Shown: positions 54,939-63,992 of the stretch, piece by piece
How positions within the stretch are numbered: position 1 is the first letter of the stretch
Layout: each line of letters opens with the position of its first letter
Origin: Siccirubricoccus sp. G192
GTDB taxonomy: Bacteria; Pseudomonadota; Alphaproteobacteria; Acetobacterales; Acetobacteraceae
DNA: 64,000 bases
Direction of reading: 5' to 3'
Assembly: GCF_019084075.1 (NCBI RefSeq)
Contig: NZ_JAHREN010000001.1
Location: 2,391,501 to 2,455,500, forward strand
Translations under genes and position numbers: made by a program
The notes under the pieces: generated by a model
Database searches by the model: none
What the model was told of the DNA's origin: nothing
The model's input: the letters and a program-made list of their open reading frames with translations, nothing else

Positions 54939-56655
54939 GGGCTGGCGCCTCCGCCAGCGCGGCTTCCAGCATCCGGTGGGCGATCTCGCGCTCGCCCATC
55001 ACGGCCAGCGTGGCGCCGAGCCCGGTGAGATGCGCCACCGCCTCCTCGGAATGGGCGCGGGCCAGGATCTCCAGGCCGGGATTGAGGGCACGGGCCTGCT
55101 GGATCACCTGGCCGGCCTCGAAGGCGTCCGGGATGGTGACGAAAAGCCGGCGCGCCGCGGCCAGGTTGGCGGCGGCCAGCACCTCCGGGTCGGCGGCATT
55201 GCCCACCACCACCTCGGCGCCCATGCCCCGCGCCGCCTGCATCCGCTCGTCGGTTTCCTCGAAGACCAGGAAGGGATGGCCGGCGGCGGCGAGGCCGGCG
55301 CCGAGGATGGAGCCGACCCGGCCATAGCCGACCACCACCTCATGCCCCTCCAGCGTGGTCACGGCGGGCGGCTCGCTGGCCGGGGCGGGCGGCGGCGAGG
55401 CGGGTTCCGGCTCGGCGCGCTGCGGTTCCGGTGCCTTCCGGGCGCTGGGCAGGATGGTGCGCGGCAGCAGCCGCACCCGGCCGCGCTCCAGCGCCGCGAT
55501 CAGGAAGGGGTTCAGCAGGATGGACAGGATGGCGGCGGCCAGGACCAGGTCCCGCCCCTCCGGCGGCAGCAACCCCATGGTGACGCCAAGCCCCACCAGG
55601 ATGAAGGAGAATTCGCCGATCTGGGCGAGGCTGGCCGAGATGGTCAGCGCGGTGCCCATCGGATGGCCGAAGGCGCGGACGATCGCCATCGCCACCAGCG
55701 GCTTGCCGATGACGATGATGCCGAGCGTCGCCAGCACCGCCCAGGGCGCCCGCAGCAGGACATGCGGGTCGAACAGCATGCCGACCGAGACGAAGAACAG
55801 CACCGCGAAGGCATCGCGCAGCGGCAGCGCCTCCTCCGTCGCGCGCTGGCTGAGCTTGCTCTCGCCCATCACCATGCCGGCGAAGAAGGCACCGAGCGCG
55901 AAGGAAACGCCGAACAACTGCGCCGCCCCGAAGGCCACGCCGAGCGCCACCGCATAGACCGCCAGCCGGAACAGCTCGCGCGAGCCGGTATGGGCGGCGT
56001 AATGCATCACCCAGGGGATCACCCGCCGCCCGGCCAGCAGCATGATCGCCACGAAGGCTGAGACCTTGGCCAGGGTCAGCGCCACCAGCGCCCCGAATTG
56101 CCAGGGCGACAGGCTGGTGCCCGCGGCAATGGTGGGCCCGATCGCCGGCAGCAGCACCAGCGCCAGCACCATGGCGAGATCCTCGACGATCACCCAGCCG
56201 ACAGCGATGTGGCCGCGGTCGGTCTCCATCAGCCGCCGCTCCTGCAGCGTCCGCAGCAGCACGACGGTGCTGGCGACCGAGAGCGCCAGGCCGAAGACCA
56301 GCCTGGCGCCAGGCGGCCAGCCGAAGGACCAGGCCAGCGCGGTCCCGAGCAGGGTAGCGGTGGCGATCCCCGCAATCGCCCCGGGCACCGCGATGGCCCG
56401 CACCGACATCAGGTCCTTGAGCGAGAAATGCAGGCCGACCGCGAACATCAGCAGGATCACGCCGATTTCCGCCAACTCGTTCGCCAGCTCCTGGTCGGCG
56501 ATGAAGCCCGGGGTGAAGGGGCCGATGGCGATGCCGGCCACCAGATAGCCGACCAGCGGCGAGAAGCGCAGCCGGTGCGCGGCCAGGCCAAAGATGAAGG
56601 CGAGCATCAGGCCGACGGCGATGGTGGCGATCAGCGGCGTGTGGTGTTCCGGCAA
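54898..56655 (-). CDS. Cation:proton antiporter with TrkA-N domain (YbaL/KefB-like)
   Basis: Monovalent cation/H+ antiporter of the CPA2 family, 585 aa. About 12 membrane helices start with ATIAVGLMLAFIFGLAAHRL. The ion-path motif lies in VGWVIVEDLAMVLALVLLP. A cytoplasmic Rossmann domain follows with the NAD-binding GYGRVGSILGAGLAAAGHPF. The linker is Pro/Glu-rich. YbaL and KefB/KefC share this layout; no glutathione-regulated KefF partner is present, so YbaL is the closer name. Last gene of the chrB-chrA unit, and its 3' end overlaps the sterol-desaturase-like gene by 41 bases in convergent orientation. Confidence 0.9.
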   Translation of the reverse strand: MPEHHTPLIATIAVGLMLAFIFGLAAHRLRFSPLVGYLVAGIAIGPFTPGFIADQELANELAEIGVILLMFAVGLHFSLKDLMSVRAIAVPGAIAGIATATLLGTALAWSFGWPPGARLVFGLALSVASTVVLLRTLQERRLMETDRGHIAVGWVIVEDLAMVLALVLLPAIGPTIAAGTSLSPWQFGALVALTLAKVSAFVAIMLLAGRRVIPWVMHYAAHTGSRELFRLAVYAVALGVAFGAAQLFGVSFALGAFFAGMVMGESKLSQRATEEALPLRDAFAVLFFVSVGMLFDPHVLLRAPWAVLATLGIIVIGKPLVAMAIVRAFGHPMGTALTISASLAQIGEFSFILVGLGVTMGLLPPEGRDLVLAAAILSILLNPFLIAALERGRVRLLPRTILPSARKAPEPQRAEPEPASPPPAPASEPPAVTTLEGHEVVVGYGRVGSILGAGLAAAGHPFLVFEETDERMQAARGMGAEVVVGNAADPEVLAAANLAAARRLFVTIPDAFEAGQVIQQARALNPGLEILARAHSEEAVAHLTGLGATLAVMGEREIAHRMLEAALAEAPALSPAPEPAPPAAA

Positions 56656-56692
56656 GCGGATCTTCCTCGGCTGCCTCGGGCGACCTCCGGTA

Positions 56693-58045
56693 TCACCCCA
56701 TCAGGGACTTCACCGCCAGCCCCGAAACCGCCGCGACCGCCAATGTCGGCACCACGCCGAGCTTCAGCCGGAACAGGCAGAGCGCCGCCAGCGCCGCCAG
56801 GGCCAGCGCCACCCCATCCAGCGTGGCCGCGACAGGCATGTCCAGGGCGAGCGGCCCAAGCGGCACCTCGCGCACCTCCGCGAAGAGGACCCGGAGGCCG
56901 AACCACAGCGCCAGGTTGCCGATGACGCCGACCACCGCCGCCGTCACCCCCGCCAGCGCGCCCTTCAGCCGCGGCTGGTTGTGCAGCCGCTCCACATAGG
57001 GGGCGCCGAGGAAGATCCAGGCGAAGCAGGGCGCGAAGGTCACCCAGAGCGTGAGCAGCGAGGCCAGCGTGCCGCCCCAGACCCCGCCCCAGGCATGGCC
57101 CGCCATGAAGCCGGTGAATTGCAGCACCAGGATCAGCGGCCCGGGCGTGGTCTCGGCCAGGCCGAGCCCCGCCAGCATCTCCCCGGCGGTCAGCCAGTGG
57201 TAATGCTCCACCGCCTGCTGCGCCACATAGGCGAGCACGGCATAGGCGCCGCCCACCGTGACGACCGCCATCTTGGAGAAGAACCAGGCGATATCGGCCC
57301 AAGGGGACGTGGTTTGCCCGCCCTCCGCCAGCAGCAGCGCCACCGGCCAGACCCAGAGCGCCAGGGTGGCCAGCCCCGCCCGCCGCGCCGCGCCGGTGAG
57401 CCGAGCGATCCGCTCCGGCTCGCGCGCCAGCAGGGCATCCAGCAGGGCGGGCGGGCCCTCCTGCGCCGCGCCATGGCCGCCGCCGACGAAGGAGTCTGGC
57501 TGCCAGTAGCCCAGCAGGGCCGCGGCCAGCACCACGGCGGGGAAGGGCAGGCCGAGCAGATACAGCGCCAGGAAGGCGGCCACCGCCACGGCCCAGGACA
57601 CCGCACCCTTGAGCGCCCGTCGCGCCACCCGCAGCAGCGCCTCCACCACCAGCACCAGCACCGCGCATTTCAGGCCGAAGAACAGCGCCGCCACCAGCGG
57701 CACCTCGCCCAGCGTGGCATAGAGGATGGAGAGCCCGAGCATCACCACGGCGCCCGGCAGGACGAAGAGCAGCCCGGCCGCCACCCCGCCCTTCACCCCA
57801 TGCAGCAGCCAGCCGAGATAGGTGGCGAGCTGCGTCGCCTCCGGCCCCGGCAGCAGCATGCAGAAATTCAGCGCATGCAGGAACCGGGCGTCGGAGACCC
57901 AGCGGCGCTCATCCACCACCTCCCGGTGCATCAGCGCGATCTGCCCGGCGGGGCCGCCGAAGGAGAGGCAGCCGACCCGGAGCCAGACGCGGAGCGCCTG
58001 GGCGAAGCTCGGGAAGGCGGCGGCATCGGGCGGCAGGACATTCAT
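56693..58045 (-). CDS. chrA: Chromate transporter ChrA
   Basis: Two-domain CHR-family exporter conferring chromate resistance, 450 aa. Both halves start with the family signature: VGCLSFGGPAGQIALMHREV in the first and KMAVVTVGGAYAVLAYVAQQ in the second. The motif LNFCMLLPGPEATQLATYLG and its repeat GLGLAETTPGPLILVLQFTG are present, and about 10 membrane helices can be traced. It follows the ChrB-like rhodanese gene by 27 bases and precedes the antiporter gene by 37, so three genes form one unit. Chromate is inferred from the family; sulfate-like anions are possible. Confidence 0.93.
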   Translation of the reverse strand: MNVLPPDAAAFPSFAQALRVWLRVGCLSFGGPAGQIALMHREVVDERRWVSDARFLHALNFCMLLPGPEATQLATYLGWLLHGVKGGVAAGLLFVLPGAVVMLGLSILYATLGEVPLVAALFFGLKCAVLVLVVEALLRVARRALKGAVSWAVAVAAFLALYLLGLPFPAVVLAAALLGYWQPDSFVGGGHGAAQEGPPALLDALLAREPERIARLTGAARRAGLATLALWVWPVALLLAEGGQTTSPWADIAWFFSKMAVVTVGGAYAVLAYVAQQAVEHYHWLTAGEMLAGLGLAETTPGPLILVLQFTGFMAGHAWGGVWGGTLASLLTLWVTFAPCFAWIFLGAPYVERLHNQPRLKGALAGVTAAVVGVIGNLALWFGLRVLFAEVREVPLGPLALDMPVAATLDGVALALAALAALCLFRLKLGVVPTLAVAAVSGLAVKSLMG

Positions 58046-58072
58046 CGGGCAGGCACCTTTGAGGCAGGCAGG

Positions 58073-58868
58073 TCAGGCCGCGGCGGCGGGCTGCCAGCGA
58101 TGTGCCTCGCCCTGGAGGTCACGGCACCAGAGATAGAGCGCGTCATAGAGCGGAAAGGCGTGGCGCAGCAGCACTTGGTCCTCGGCGATCAGCGCCGAGA
58201 AGCCGAGCGCGGCGGCGAAGAGCCCGCCGGAAGCCGGGTGCAGATCCGGCCTTTCGGTATCGGCGCCGCGGATGATGCGGGCCAGCAGGGCGAGGGCCGG
58301 GTCCTCCGGCCGGTGGCGCGCCAGGAAGGCATCGAAGCTGCAGCCCTCGCCCTCATGCGTATAGGGGGGCGCCGGGGATGTCGAAGGCGGTGCCGCCCGT
58401 GGCCCCCGCCACCCGCGCCACCTCGGCCGGCGGCACGAAGAGGATGCGCGCATCCGGGTCGACGAAGCGGCGCAGCAGCCAGGGGCAGGCGACGCGATCC
58501 ACCTTCGGCCGCGCCCGCGTCACCCAGACCGAGGGGCGGCCGGGCTTCGCCGCCAGCGGCAGGCCGAGCGAGGCCCAGCCCTCGATCCCGCCTTCCAGGT
58601 AGCTGGCCGCCAGGCCGCGGGCGCGAAGCGCCGCCGCGACCTCCTGGCTGACCGCATGGCCATGCAGGCAATAGGCGACGACCGGCCGGTGCGTCTCCAG
58701 GGCGCCGGCCCAGGCGGCGACGGCTTCGGGATCGCGCCGGAGGGCGCCGGGCAGGGCGTGCTCGGCGGTGCCGAAGGCGGCCTCCCGCCTCATGTCCAGG
58801 ATCTGCGGGCCGGGGAAGCCGAGGCTGGCGGCGAGCAGGGCTTCGGGGGAAATCGAAACGGCGTCCAT
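58073..58868 (-). CDS. Rhodanese-ChrB-like chromate resistance protein (frameshifted)
   Basis: Fusion protein: an N-terminal rhodanese-like domain (residues 1-100; GPQILDMRREAAFGTAEHAL, VVAYCLHGHAVSQEVAAALR with a CLHGHA loop) joined to a ChrB-type domain (KVDRVACPWLLRRFVDPDAR, FDIPGAP). Its end (PYTHEGEGCSFDAFLARHRP to LYLWCRDLQGEAHRWQP) lies in another frame. The break is at the G6 run 58364-58369; five G would join both parts to about 264 aa. The start is ATG 58868, with GGAGG upstream. ChrB-like proteins act with ChrA in chromate resistance or its regulation. First gene of the ChrB-like/ChrA/antiporter unit. Confidence 0.82.
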
Positions 58869-59151
58869 GAGCGCCTCCGTCAATGCCGCGCAGTGGTGCG
58901 GCTGAAGGGGCGCAGGCTTGGACGCGGGGGGCCGCCTCTGACGGCGCGCCTGCGGATGGCGCCGATGCGGGCGAGGCTAGTCCCGCCGTCGGGCGGCGGT
59001 CAATCGGCAGGTTGCGCCCTGGGGGCCGATGGGCTAAGGCCCGCGGCGCGCCGGCACCCCTGGAGGCCGGCGCGCCTGAATTCGGGCGGCCGCGACCATT
59101 CGGGGCGCCGCGACCCGGCCAGGCCATTCCATAGCCAAGCGAGGTACGACC

Positions 59152-59839
59152 ATGGTCCAAACCATTCGGATCGAGGCCGAGGCGCGTGGGCGTTCCGGTA
59201 AGGGGGCGGCGCGCGCGACACGGCGAGAGGGGCTGGTCCCCGCCGTCATCTACGGTGCGAAGCAGGAGGCGACGCTGATCGCCCTCGACCCGCGCGACGT
59301 GATGAAGGAATTGCAGAAGGGCGGCTGGCAGGGCCATCTCTATGAGGTGGCGGTGAAGGGCGACGGAGGAAGGACCGAGCGCGCCCTGATGCGCGAGGTG
59401 CAGTTCCACCCCGTGACCGACCGGCCGCTGCATGTCGATTTCCAGCGCCTGGCGGCCGGACAGATGATCCGGGTGAAGGTGCCGGTGGTCTTCGTGAATG
59501 AGGATACCTGCCCGGGCATCAAGGCCGGAGGCGTGCTGAACGTCGTGCGCCGTGACATCGAGGTGCAGGCCGACCCGGACAACGTGCCGGGGGGGCTTTG
59601 AGATCGATCTCGGCGCCGCCGGCATCGGCGACAGCCTGCGCTGGTCCGCCGTGCGCGACCAGTTCGGCACCAAGTCGGTGATCGTCCGCGACTTCGTGGT
59701 GGCGACCATCGCCGCGCCGACCGTCGCCGAGGAGACCCCCGCCGCGCCAGTCGCCGCCGCCGCGCCCGAGGCGACCAAGCAGAAGGCCCCGCCCGCCGGC
59801 AAGGCGCCAGCCGCCAAGGCCCCGGCCAAGAAGAAGTAG
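59152..59839 (+). CDS. rplY: 50S ribosomal protein L25/Ctc (frameshifted)
   Basis: 5S-rRNA-binding ribosomal protein of the long, CTC-type L25 family. The first frame gives the L25 domain ([60 protein letters not shown]). The C-terminal TL5-like domain continues in the next frame ([20 protein letters not shown]) and ends in an Ala/Pro/Lys tail with KAPAKKK. The break is at the G7 run 59589-59595; six G restore about 228 aa. It lies directly before pth (27 bases), the common rplY-pth-ychF order. A broken copy of a ribosomal protein is unlikely, so sequencing error is suspected. Confidence 0.88.
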
Positions 59840-59866
59840 GCCAGAGCCAGGGCAAGGGGCGCTGCC

Positions 59867-60445
59867 ATGCTGCTTTGGGTCGGCCTGGGCAATCCCGGGC
59901 CGGAACATGCCCGGCAGCGCCACAATATCGGCTTCATGGCGATCGAGGCCATCGCCCGCCGCCACGGGTTCGGCCCGTGGCGGCGGCGCTTCAAGGGCGA
60001 GGTCGCCGAGGGCAGCATCGCCGGCGTGAAGGTGCTGGCGCTGAAGCCGATGACCTACATGAATGGCAGCGGGGACGCGGTGCAGCCGGCCGCGGCCTTC
60101 CACAAGGTGCCGCCCGGCGACATCACGGCCTTCTACGACGAGCTCGACCTGGCACCCGGCAAGGTGCGGGTGAAGCAGGGTGGCGGCGCGGCGGGGCATA
60201 ACGGCATCCGCGACATGCAGCGCGCGTTGGGCACGCCGGAGTTCCAGCGGGTGCGCCTCGGCATCGGCCATCCCGGCATGAAGGAGAAGGTGACCGGCCA
60301 TGTGCTCGGCAACTTCGCCAGACCCGACCTGCCCTGGCTGGAGACGCTGCTCGACGCCGTGGCCGAGGCCGCACCGCTGCTGGCCGAGCGCCGGGCGGAG
60401 GATTTCATGACGCGGGTGGCGCTGCTGACGCAGGAGACGCGCTGA
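59867..60445 (+). CDS. pth: Peptidyl-tRNA hydrolase
   Basis: Recycles peptidyl-tRNA released from stalled ribosomes; essential. 192 aa with MLLWVGLGNPGPEHARQRHN containing Asn9 and the catalytic His19, KPMTYMNGSG, the aspartate in TAFYDELDLAPGKVRVKQGG, and GGAAGHNGIRDMQRALGTPE plus RVRLGIGHPG. Length and motifs are complete. It sits 27 bases after rplY, and the following gene starts inside its stop (TGATG), so they are translationally coupled. Confidence 0.96.
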   Translation: MLLWVGLGNPGPEHARQRHNIGFMAIEAIARRHGFGPWRRRFKGEVAEGSIAGVKVLALKPMTYMNGSGDAVQPAAAFHKVPPGDITAFYDELDLAPGKVRVKQGGGAAGHNGIRDMQRALGTPEFQRVRLGIGHPGMKEKVTGHVLGNFARPDLPWLETLLDAVAEAAPLLAERRAEDFMTRVALLTQETR

Positions 60446-60906
60446 TGGAGGAGGCGGAAGCCGATTTCACCGCAGGCATGGGCGGCCCTGGCGCCGAGGA
60501 CTTCGCCAATGGCGCCGCCGCCCTGGCCGCCGGCCTGGTGCGGGAGGCGCGGGCGCTGGCCGAGACCGCTGCCGCCCTCCGCGCCGCCGTGGCGGTGGTG
60601 CCGGGCGACCCCTCCGGCGGGCCGCTGGCCGATGTGCGGCGCCAGCGCACCGCGCTGCATGCGGCCGGCGAGGCCGCGCTGCGCGCCGCGCTGCTGCTGG
60701 AGGCCGCCGAGGTGCTGGGCGGGGGCGGCGACAGCGCGGCCCAGGCCGGGCGGATCATCGCCGCCGCGCGCCGCGCCGGGCTGCCGCCGGCCGGGCTCGC
60801 GGCGCCCGTGCTGGCCGCCTCGCTCTCGCTCGATACCGACGATGGCGCGGCCCGCATCGCCGCCACCATTCTCGCGCAGCGCCTGGCCGGGCTGCTGCGC
60901 GGCTGA
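60445..60906 (+). CDS. Alanine-rich hypothetical protein between pth and ychF
   Basis: 153-residue, Ala/Gly/Leu-rich, mostly helical protein (NGAAALAAGLVREARALAET; RTALHAAGEAALRAALLLEA) without a recognisable family, signal peptide or membrane helix. Its ATG overlaps the pth stop (TGATG), and ychF follows after 16 bases, so it is in the ribosome-associated operon. Low complexity could mean a fast-evolving helical protein; the conserved position argues it is real. The function is unknown. Confidence 0.6.
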   Translation: MEEAEADFTAGMGGPGAEDFANGAAALAAGLVREARALAETAAALRAAVAVVPGDPSGGPLADVRRQRTALHAAGEAALRAALLLEAAEVLGGGGDSAAQAGRIIAAARRAGLPPAGLAAPVLAASLSLDTDDGAARIAATILAQRLAGLLRG

Positions 60907-60922
60907 TTGTCAGGAGGTTCCC

Positions 60923-62017
60923 TTGGGTTTCAATTGCGGCATCGTCGGGCTGCCGAATGTCGGGAAATCGACGTTGTTCAACGCCTTGACCGCGACCGCC
61001 AGCGCGCAGGCGGCGAATTACCCCTTCTGCACCATCGAGCCGAATGTCGGCCGGGTCGGCGTGCCCGATCCGCGCCTCGACATGCTGACCCGCATCGGCA
61101 AGAGCCAGAAGACCGTGCCGACCAGCCTGGAATTCGTGGATATTGCCGGGCTGGTGCGCGGCGCCTCCAAGGGCGAGGGCTTGGGCAACCAGTTCCTGGC
61201 CAATATCCGCGAGGTGGACGCCATCGTCCATGTGCTGCGCTGCTTCGAGGACAGCGACGTGACGCATGTGGAGGGCAGCGTCGACCCGGTGCGGGATGCG
61301 GAGACGGTCGAGACCGAGCTGATGCTGGCCGATCTCGATGGGCTGGAGAAGCGCCAGGTCGGGCTGCAGAAACGCGCCCGCTCCGGCGACAAGGAGGCGG
61401 CGCAGCAACTGGTGCTGATCGACCCGATCGTCGCCGCGCTCCAGGCCGGGAAGCCCGCCCGCACCGCGGTGCCGAAGGGCGAGGAGGAGGCGGCGCGCCG
61501 GCTGCAGCTGCTGACCACCAAGCCGGTGCTCTATGTCTGCAACGTGGAGGAATCCGCGGCGGCCACCGGCAATGCCCATTCGGCGAAGGTCTTCGAGCGG
61601 GCGGCGGCGGAAGGCGCCCGCGCGGTGGTGGTCTCGGCCGCCATCGAGGCCGAGATCAGCCAGATGCCGGATGCCGACCGGCCGGATTTCCTGGCCAGCC
61701 TCGGGCTTGAGGACAGCGGCCTCGACCGCGTCATCCGCGCCGGCTACGCGCTGCTCGGCCTGGTGACCTACTTCACCGTGGGACCGAAGGAGGCGCGCGC
61801 CTGGACCATCACCCGGGGCACCAAGGCGCCCGCCGCCGCCGGCGTGATCCATGGCGATTTCGAGCGTGGCTTCATCGCCGCCGAGACCATCGCCTATGAC
61901 GACTACGTGGCGCTCGGCGGCGAGCAGGGCGCCAAGGAAGCCGGCCGGATGCGGGTCGAGGGCAAGGAATACGTCGTGAAGGATGGCGACATCCTGCTGT
62001 TCCGCTTCAACGTCTAG
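60923..62017 (+). CDS. ychF: Redox-regulated ATPase YchF
   Basis: Obg-family P-loop NTPase that prefers ATP and interacts with ribosomes; involved in stress and translation control. 364 aa from a TTG at 60923, with AGGAGG 5 bases upstream, giving the canonical N-terminus [20 protein letters not shown]. Switch region [20 protein letters not shown], the G3-like [20 protein letters not shown], and a C-terminal TGS domain ([20 protein letters not shown] to FRFNV) are complete. The long upstream frame overlaps the previous gene and is excluded. Confidence 0.96.
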   Translation: MGFNCGIVGLPNVGKSTLFNALTATASAQAANYPFCTIEPNVGRVGVPDPRLDMLTRIGKSQKTVPTSLEFVDIAGLVRGASKGEGLGNQFLANIREVDAIVHVLRCFEDSDVTHVEGSVDPVRDAETVETELMLADLDGLEKRQVGLQKRARSGDKEAAQQLVLIDPIVAALQAGKPARTAVPKGEEEAARRLQLLTTKPVLYVCNVEESAAATGNAHSAKVFERAAAEGARAVVVSAAIEAEISQMPDADRPDFLASLGLEDSGLDRVIRAGYALLGLVTYFTVGPKEARAWTITRGTKAPAAAGVIHGDFERGFIAAETIAYDDYVALGGEQGAKEAGRMRVEGKEYVVKDGDILLFRFNV

Positions 62018-62034
62018 GCCGGGCCGGGGCCGCC

Positions 62035-62472
62035 TTGCCCGCCTTCCCGGAGGATGCCCTTGCGGTCCTGCTGGCCTTCGCCCTCGGTGCGGCCATCGGG
62101 GCGGAGCGGGAGTGGCGCCGGCATCCCGGCGGGCTGCGCTCCGCCGCCCTGGTATCCGGGGCGGCCTGCGTCTTCGCCCGCATCGCGGTGGCGCATGGCG
62201 GGGATAATCCGGGGGCGGCGCTCGGCGCCATCGCCACCGGCATCGGCTTCATCGGCGCCGGCGTGATCCTGCGCCGCGGCGGTACCGTCCGCGGCCTTTC
62301 CACCGCCGCCACCTTCTGGGCCCTGGCCGCCATTGGCGCCGCGGCGGGGCTGCTGGAAATTGCCCTGGCCACCGCACTGACGGCGCTGGTCCTGGTCGCG
62401 CATGTCGTGATGCGGCCCGTCTCCGCCTGGATCGAGCGGCGGGCGCCACCCGAGGATCCGGGGCCGCGCTGA
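62035..62472 (+). CDS. MgtC/SapB-family membrane protein
   Basis: 145 aa from a TTG at 62035. It has four predicted helices with the family motifs ALGAAIGAEREWRRHPGGLR (conserved R-E-R-type loop), ALVSGAACVFARIAV and GAIATGIGFIGAGVILRRGG followed by VRGLSTAATFWALAAIGAAA. Related MgtC proteins affect magnesium adaptation and F-ATPase activity; members without the ACT-like C-terminal domain, as here, are of unknown function. It follows ychF by 17 bases, with no ATG available. A short tail RRAPPEDPG ends the protein. Confidence 0.85.
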   Translation: MPAFPEDALAVLLAFALGAAIGAEREWRRHPGGLRSAALVSGAACVFARIAVAHGGDNPGAALGAIATGIGFIGAGVILRRGGTVRGLSTAATFWALAAIGAAAGLLEIALATALTALVLVAHVVMRPVSAWIERRAPPEDPGPR

Positions 62473-62488
62473 CCCGCGACGGCCCGCT

Positions 62489-62934
62489 TCAGCTCCGCTT
62501 GGTCATCTGCACGGCGTAGTGGCAGAGGCCGTTCTTGTGCTCCCCCCCCGGAAGCCGTTCTCTGTGAAGAGGCCGGAGGTGGCGATGGTACGGTCGACCC
62601 GGTCCGCCATGCGGGCCGAGCCCTCCGGCCCGACCGTGCCGGTCAGCACCTGCCGGACCTGCGGATTGAAGGCGAAATTCACCTGGCCATTCCGCACCGT
62701 GATCTCCCGCTCCTGCGTGGGGCCTTCCGGGCAGGCGCGGGTGCGGTCCGGCAGCAGGGTCACGGTGCCGGTATAGCGGCCGTCGAAGCGGGTGACCGGC
62801 CCGCGGGGGGGCGGCGGTGGCTCCGGCGCGGCGGCCGCCGCGCCGGTGGCCGGCGGTGGCGTGGCGGCGGGCTCGGCGCAGGCGGCCAGCAACGCGAGGG
62901 CCGCAAGGCCGAGGACCGGGATTCGAACGGTCAT
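62489..62934 (-). CDS. Putative outer-membrane lipoprotein (frameshifted)
   Basis: Small lipoprotein: signal ALAALALLAAC with the lipobox cysteine, a Pro/Ala-rich linker (PAATPPPATGAAAAAPEPPP) and a domain beginning GRYTGTVTLLPDRTRACPEG with ITVRNGQVNFAFNPQVRQVL and GLFTENGF. The frame breaks at the C8 run 62542-62549; the other frame continues EHKNGLCHYAVQMTKRS to a stop at 62489, restoring about 148 aa. The domain has no known function. Opposite strand to ychF and MgtC, convergent with the latter. Confidence 0.72.
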
Positions 62935-62972
62935 GGTGACGCTTCCTGTTGTTGGGGTTGGTCCTGCCGGGC

Positions 62973-63176
62973 TCAGCCGGGCGGCGGGTCGTCCGCGCCG
63001 GGGCCAGGCTGCCGGGCGCCGTCCAGCAGCGCCTGGCGCCGCGCCTCCGCGGCCCGGTCATTGGCGCGTTCGGCCTTGCCGCGGCCATGCTTCATCCGGT
63101 TGGCGGCGGCCTTCGCCGTGGCCTCCTGTCTGGCCCTGGCCTTCCGCGCATGGTTCAGGTTGACGATATCGCCCAT
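62973..63176 (-). CDS. DUF4169 family small protein
   Basis: 67-residue basic protein MGDIVNLNHARKARARQEAT followed by AANRMKHGRGKAERANDRAA, a hallmark of DUF4169, common in alphaproteobacteria and of unknown function. The long open frame upstream on this strand is antisense to the dienelactone hydrolase gene and is excluded; the ATG at 63176 gives the canonical MGDIVNLN start. Strongly charged and probably helical. The divergent hydrolase gene begins 39 bases away. Confidence 0.85.
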   Translation of the reverse strand: MGDIVNLNHARKARARQEATAKAAANRMKHGRGKAERANDRAAEARRQALLDGARQPGPGADDPPPG

Positions 63177-63215
63177 CCGCGGAGGATAGCGGCGGGAGAC
63201 GCGAAGGGAAACGCC

Positions 63216-63878
63216 ATGACCATCGAACTGACCACCGCCGACGGCCATACCCTCTCCGCCTACACCGCCGGTCCGCGGGATGCGTCGCGCGCCCTGGTGG
63301 TGGTGCAGGAGATCTTCGGCGTGAACCGCCACATGCGCCGGGTCTGCGACGATTTCGCGAAGCAGGGCTATGCCGTGATCTGCCCGGCCCTGTTTGACCG
63401 CACCGAGCGCGGGGTCGAACTCGGCTACGAGCCCGCCGATGTGGCGCGCGGCCGCAAGCTGCGCGGCACCATCAAGGCCGAAAAGACGGTGCTGGACATC
63501 CGGGCCGCCGCCGCCGCCCTGCCGAAATCCGCGAAGCGCGGCATCGTCGGCTATTGCTGGGGCGGCACCGTCGCTTGGCACGGCGCCACCCGGACCAGCG
63601 ACTTCGCCGCCAGCGTCGGCTGGTATGGCGGCGGCATCGCCGCCGACCGCGAGGAGAAGCCCCATTGCCCGGTGCAACTGCATTTCGGCGAGAAGGACGC
63701 CTCCATCCCGATGAGCGATGTGGAGGCGGTGCGCGCCGCGCGGCCGGAGGTCGAGATCTTCGTCTACAAGGGCGCCGGCCACGGATTCGGCTGCGAGGAG
63801 CGCGGCAGCTATGTGCCCGCCGATGCCGCCCTGGCGCAGGAACGGACCCTCGCCTTCTTCGCGAAGCACCTGGGATGA
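63216..63878 (+). CDS. Dienelactone hydrolase family protein
   Basis: Alpha/beta hydrolase, 220 aa. The nucleophile is Cys114 (GYCWGGTVAW), with Asp161 (GEKDASIP) and His189 (GAGHGFGCEERGSY) completing the triad. The oxyanion segment VVVQEIFGVNRHMRRVCDDF is typical. In aromatic degradation the enzyme opens dienelactone to maleylacetate, but most chromosomal members act on unknown esters. The ATG at 63216 follows GGGAGACGCGAAGGGAA. It is divergent from DUF4169 and followed by the partial gene at 63993. Confidence 0.93.
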   Translation: MTIELTTADGHTLSAYTAGPRDASRALVVVQEIFGVNRHMRRVCDDFAKQGYAVICPALFDRTERGVELGYEPADVARGRKLRGTIKAEKTVLDIRAAAAALPKSAKRGIVGYCWGGTVAWHGATRTSDFAASVGWYGGGIAADREEKPHCPVQLHFGEKDASIPMSDVEAVRAARPEVEIFVYKGAGHGFGCEERGSYVPADAALAQERTLAFFAKHLG

Positions 63879-63992
63879 CCTCCCCGGGAGGGGCCGGCAT
63901 CCTGTAACCAGCCGGTTCCCTCCCGCCATGGACTGGCGCTAGTCTCTCCCCGAGCCGGCGGCACAGCCGGCCGGCACGTCCAAGGAGAGACC

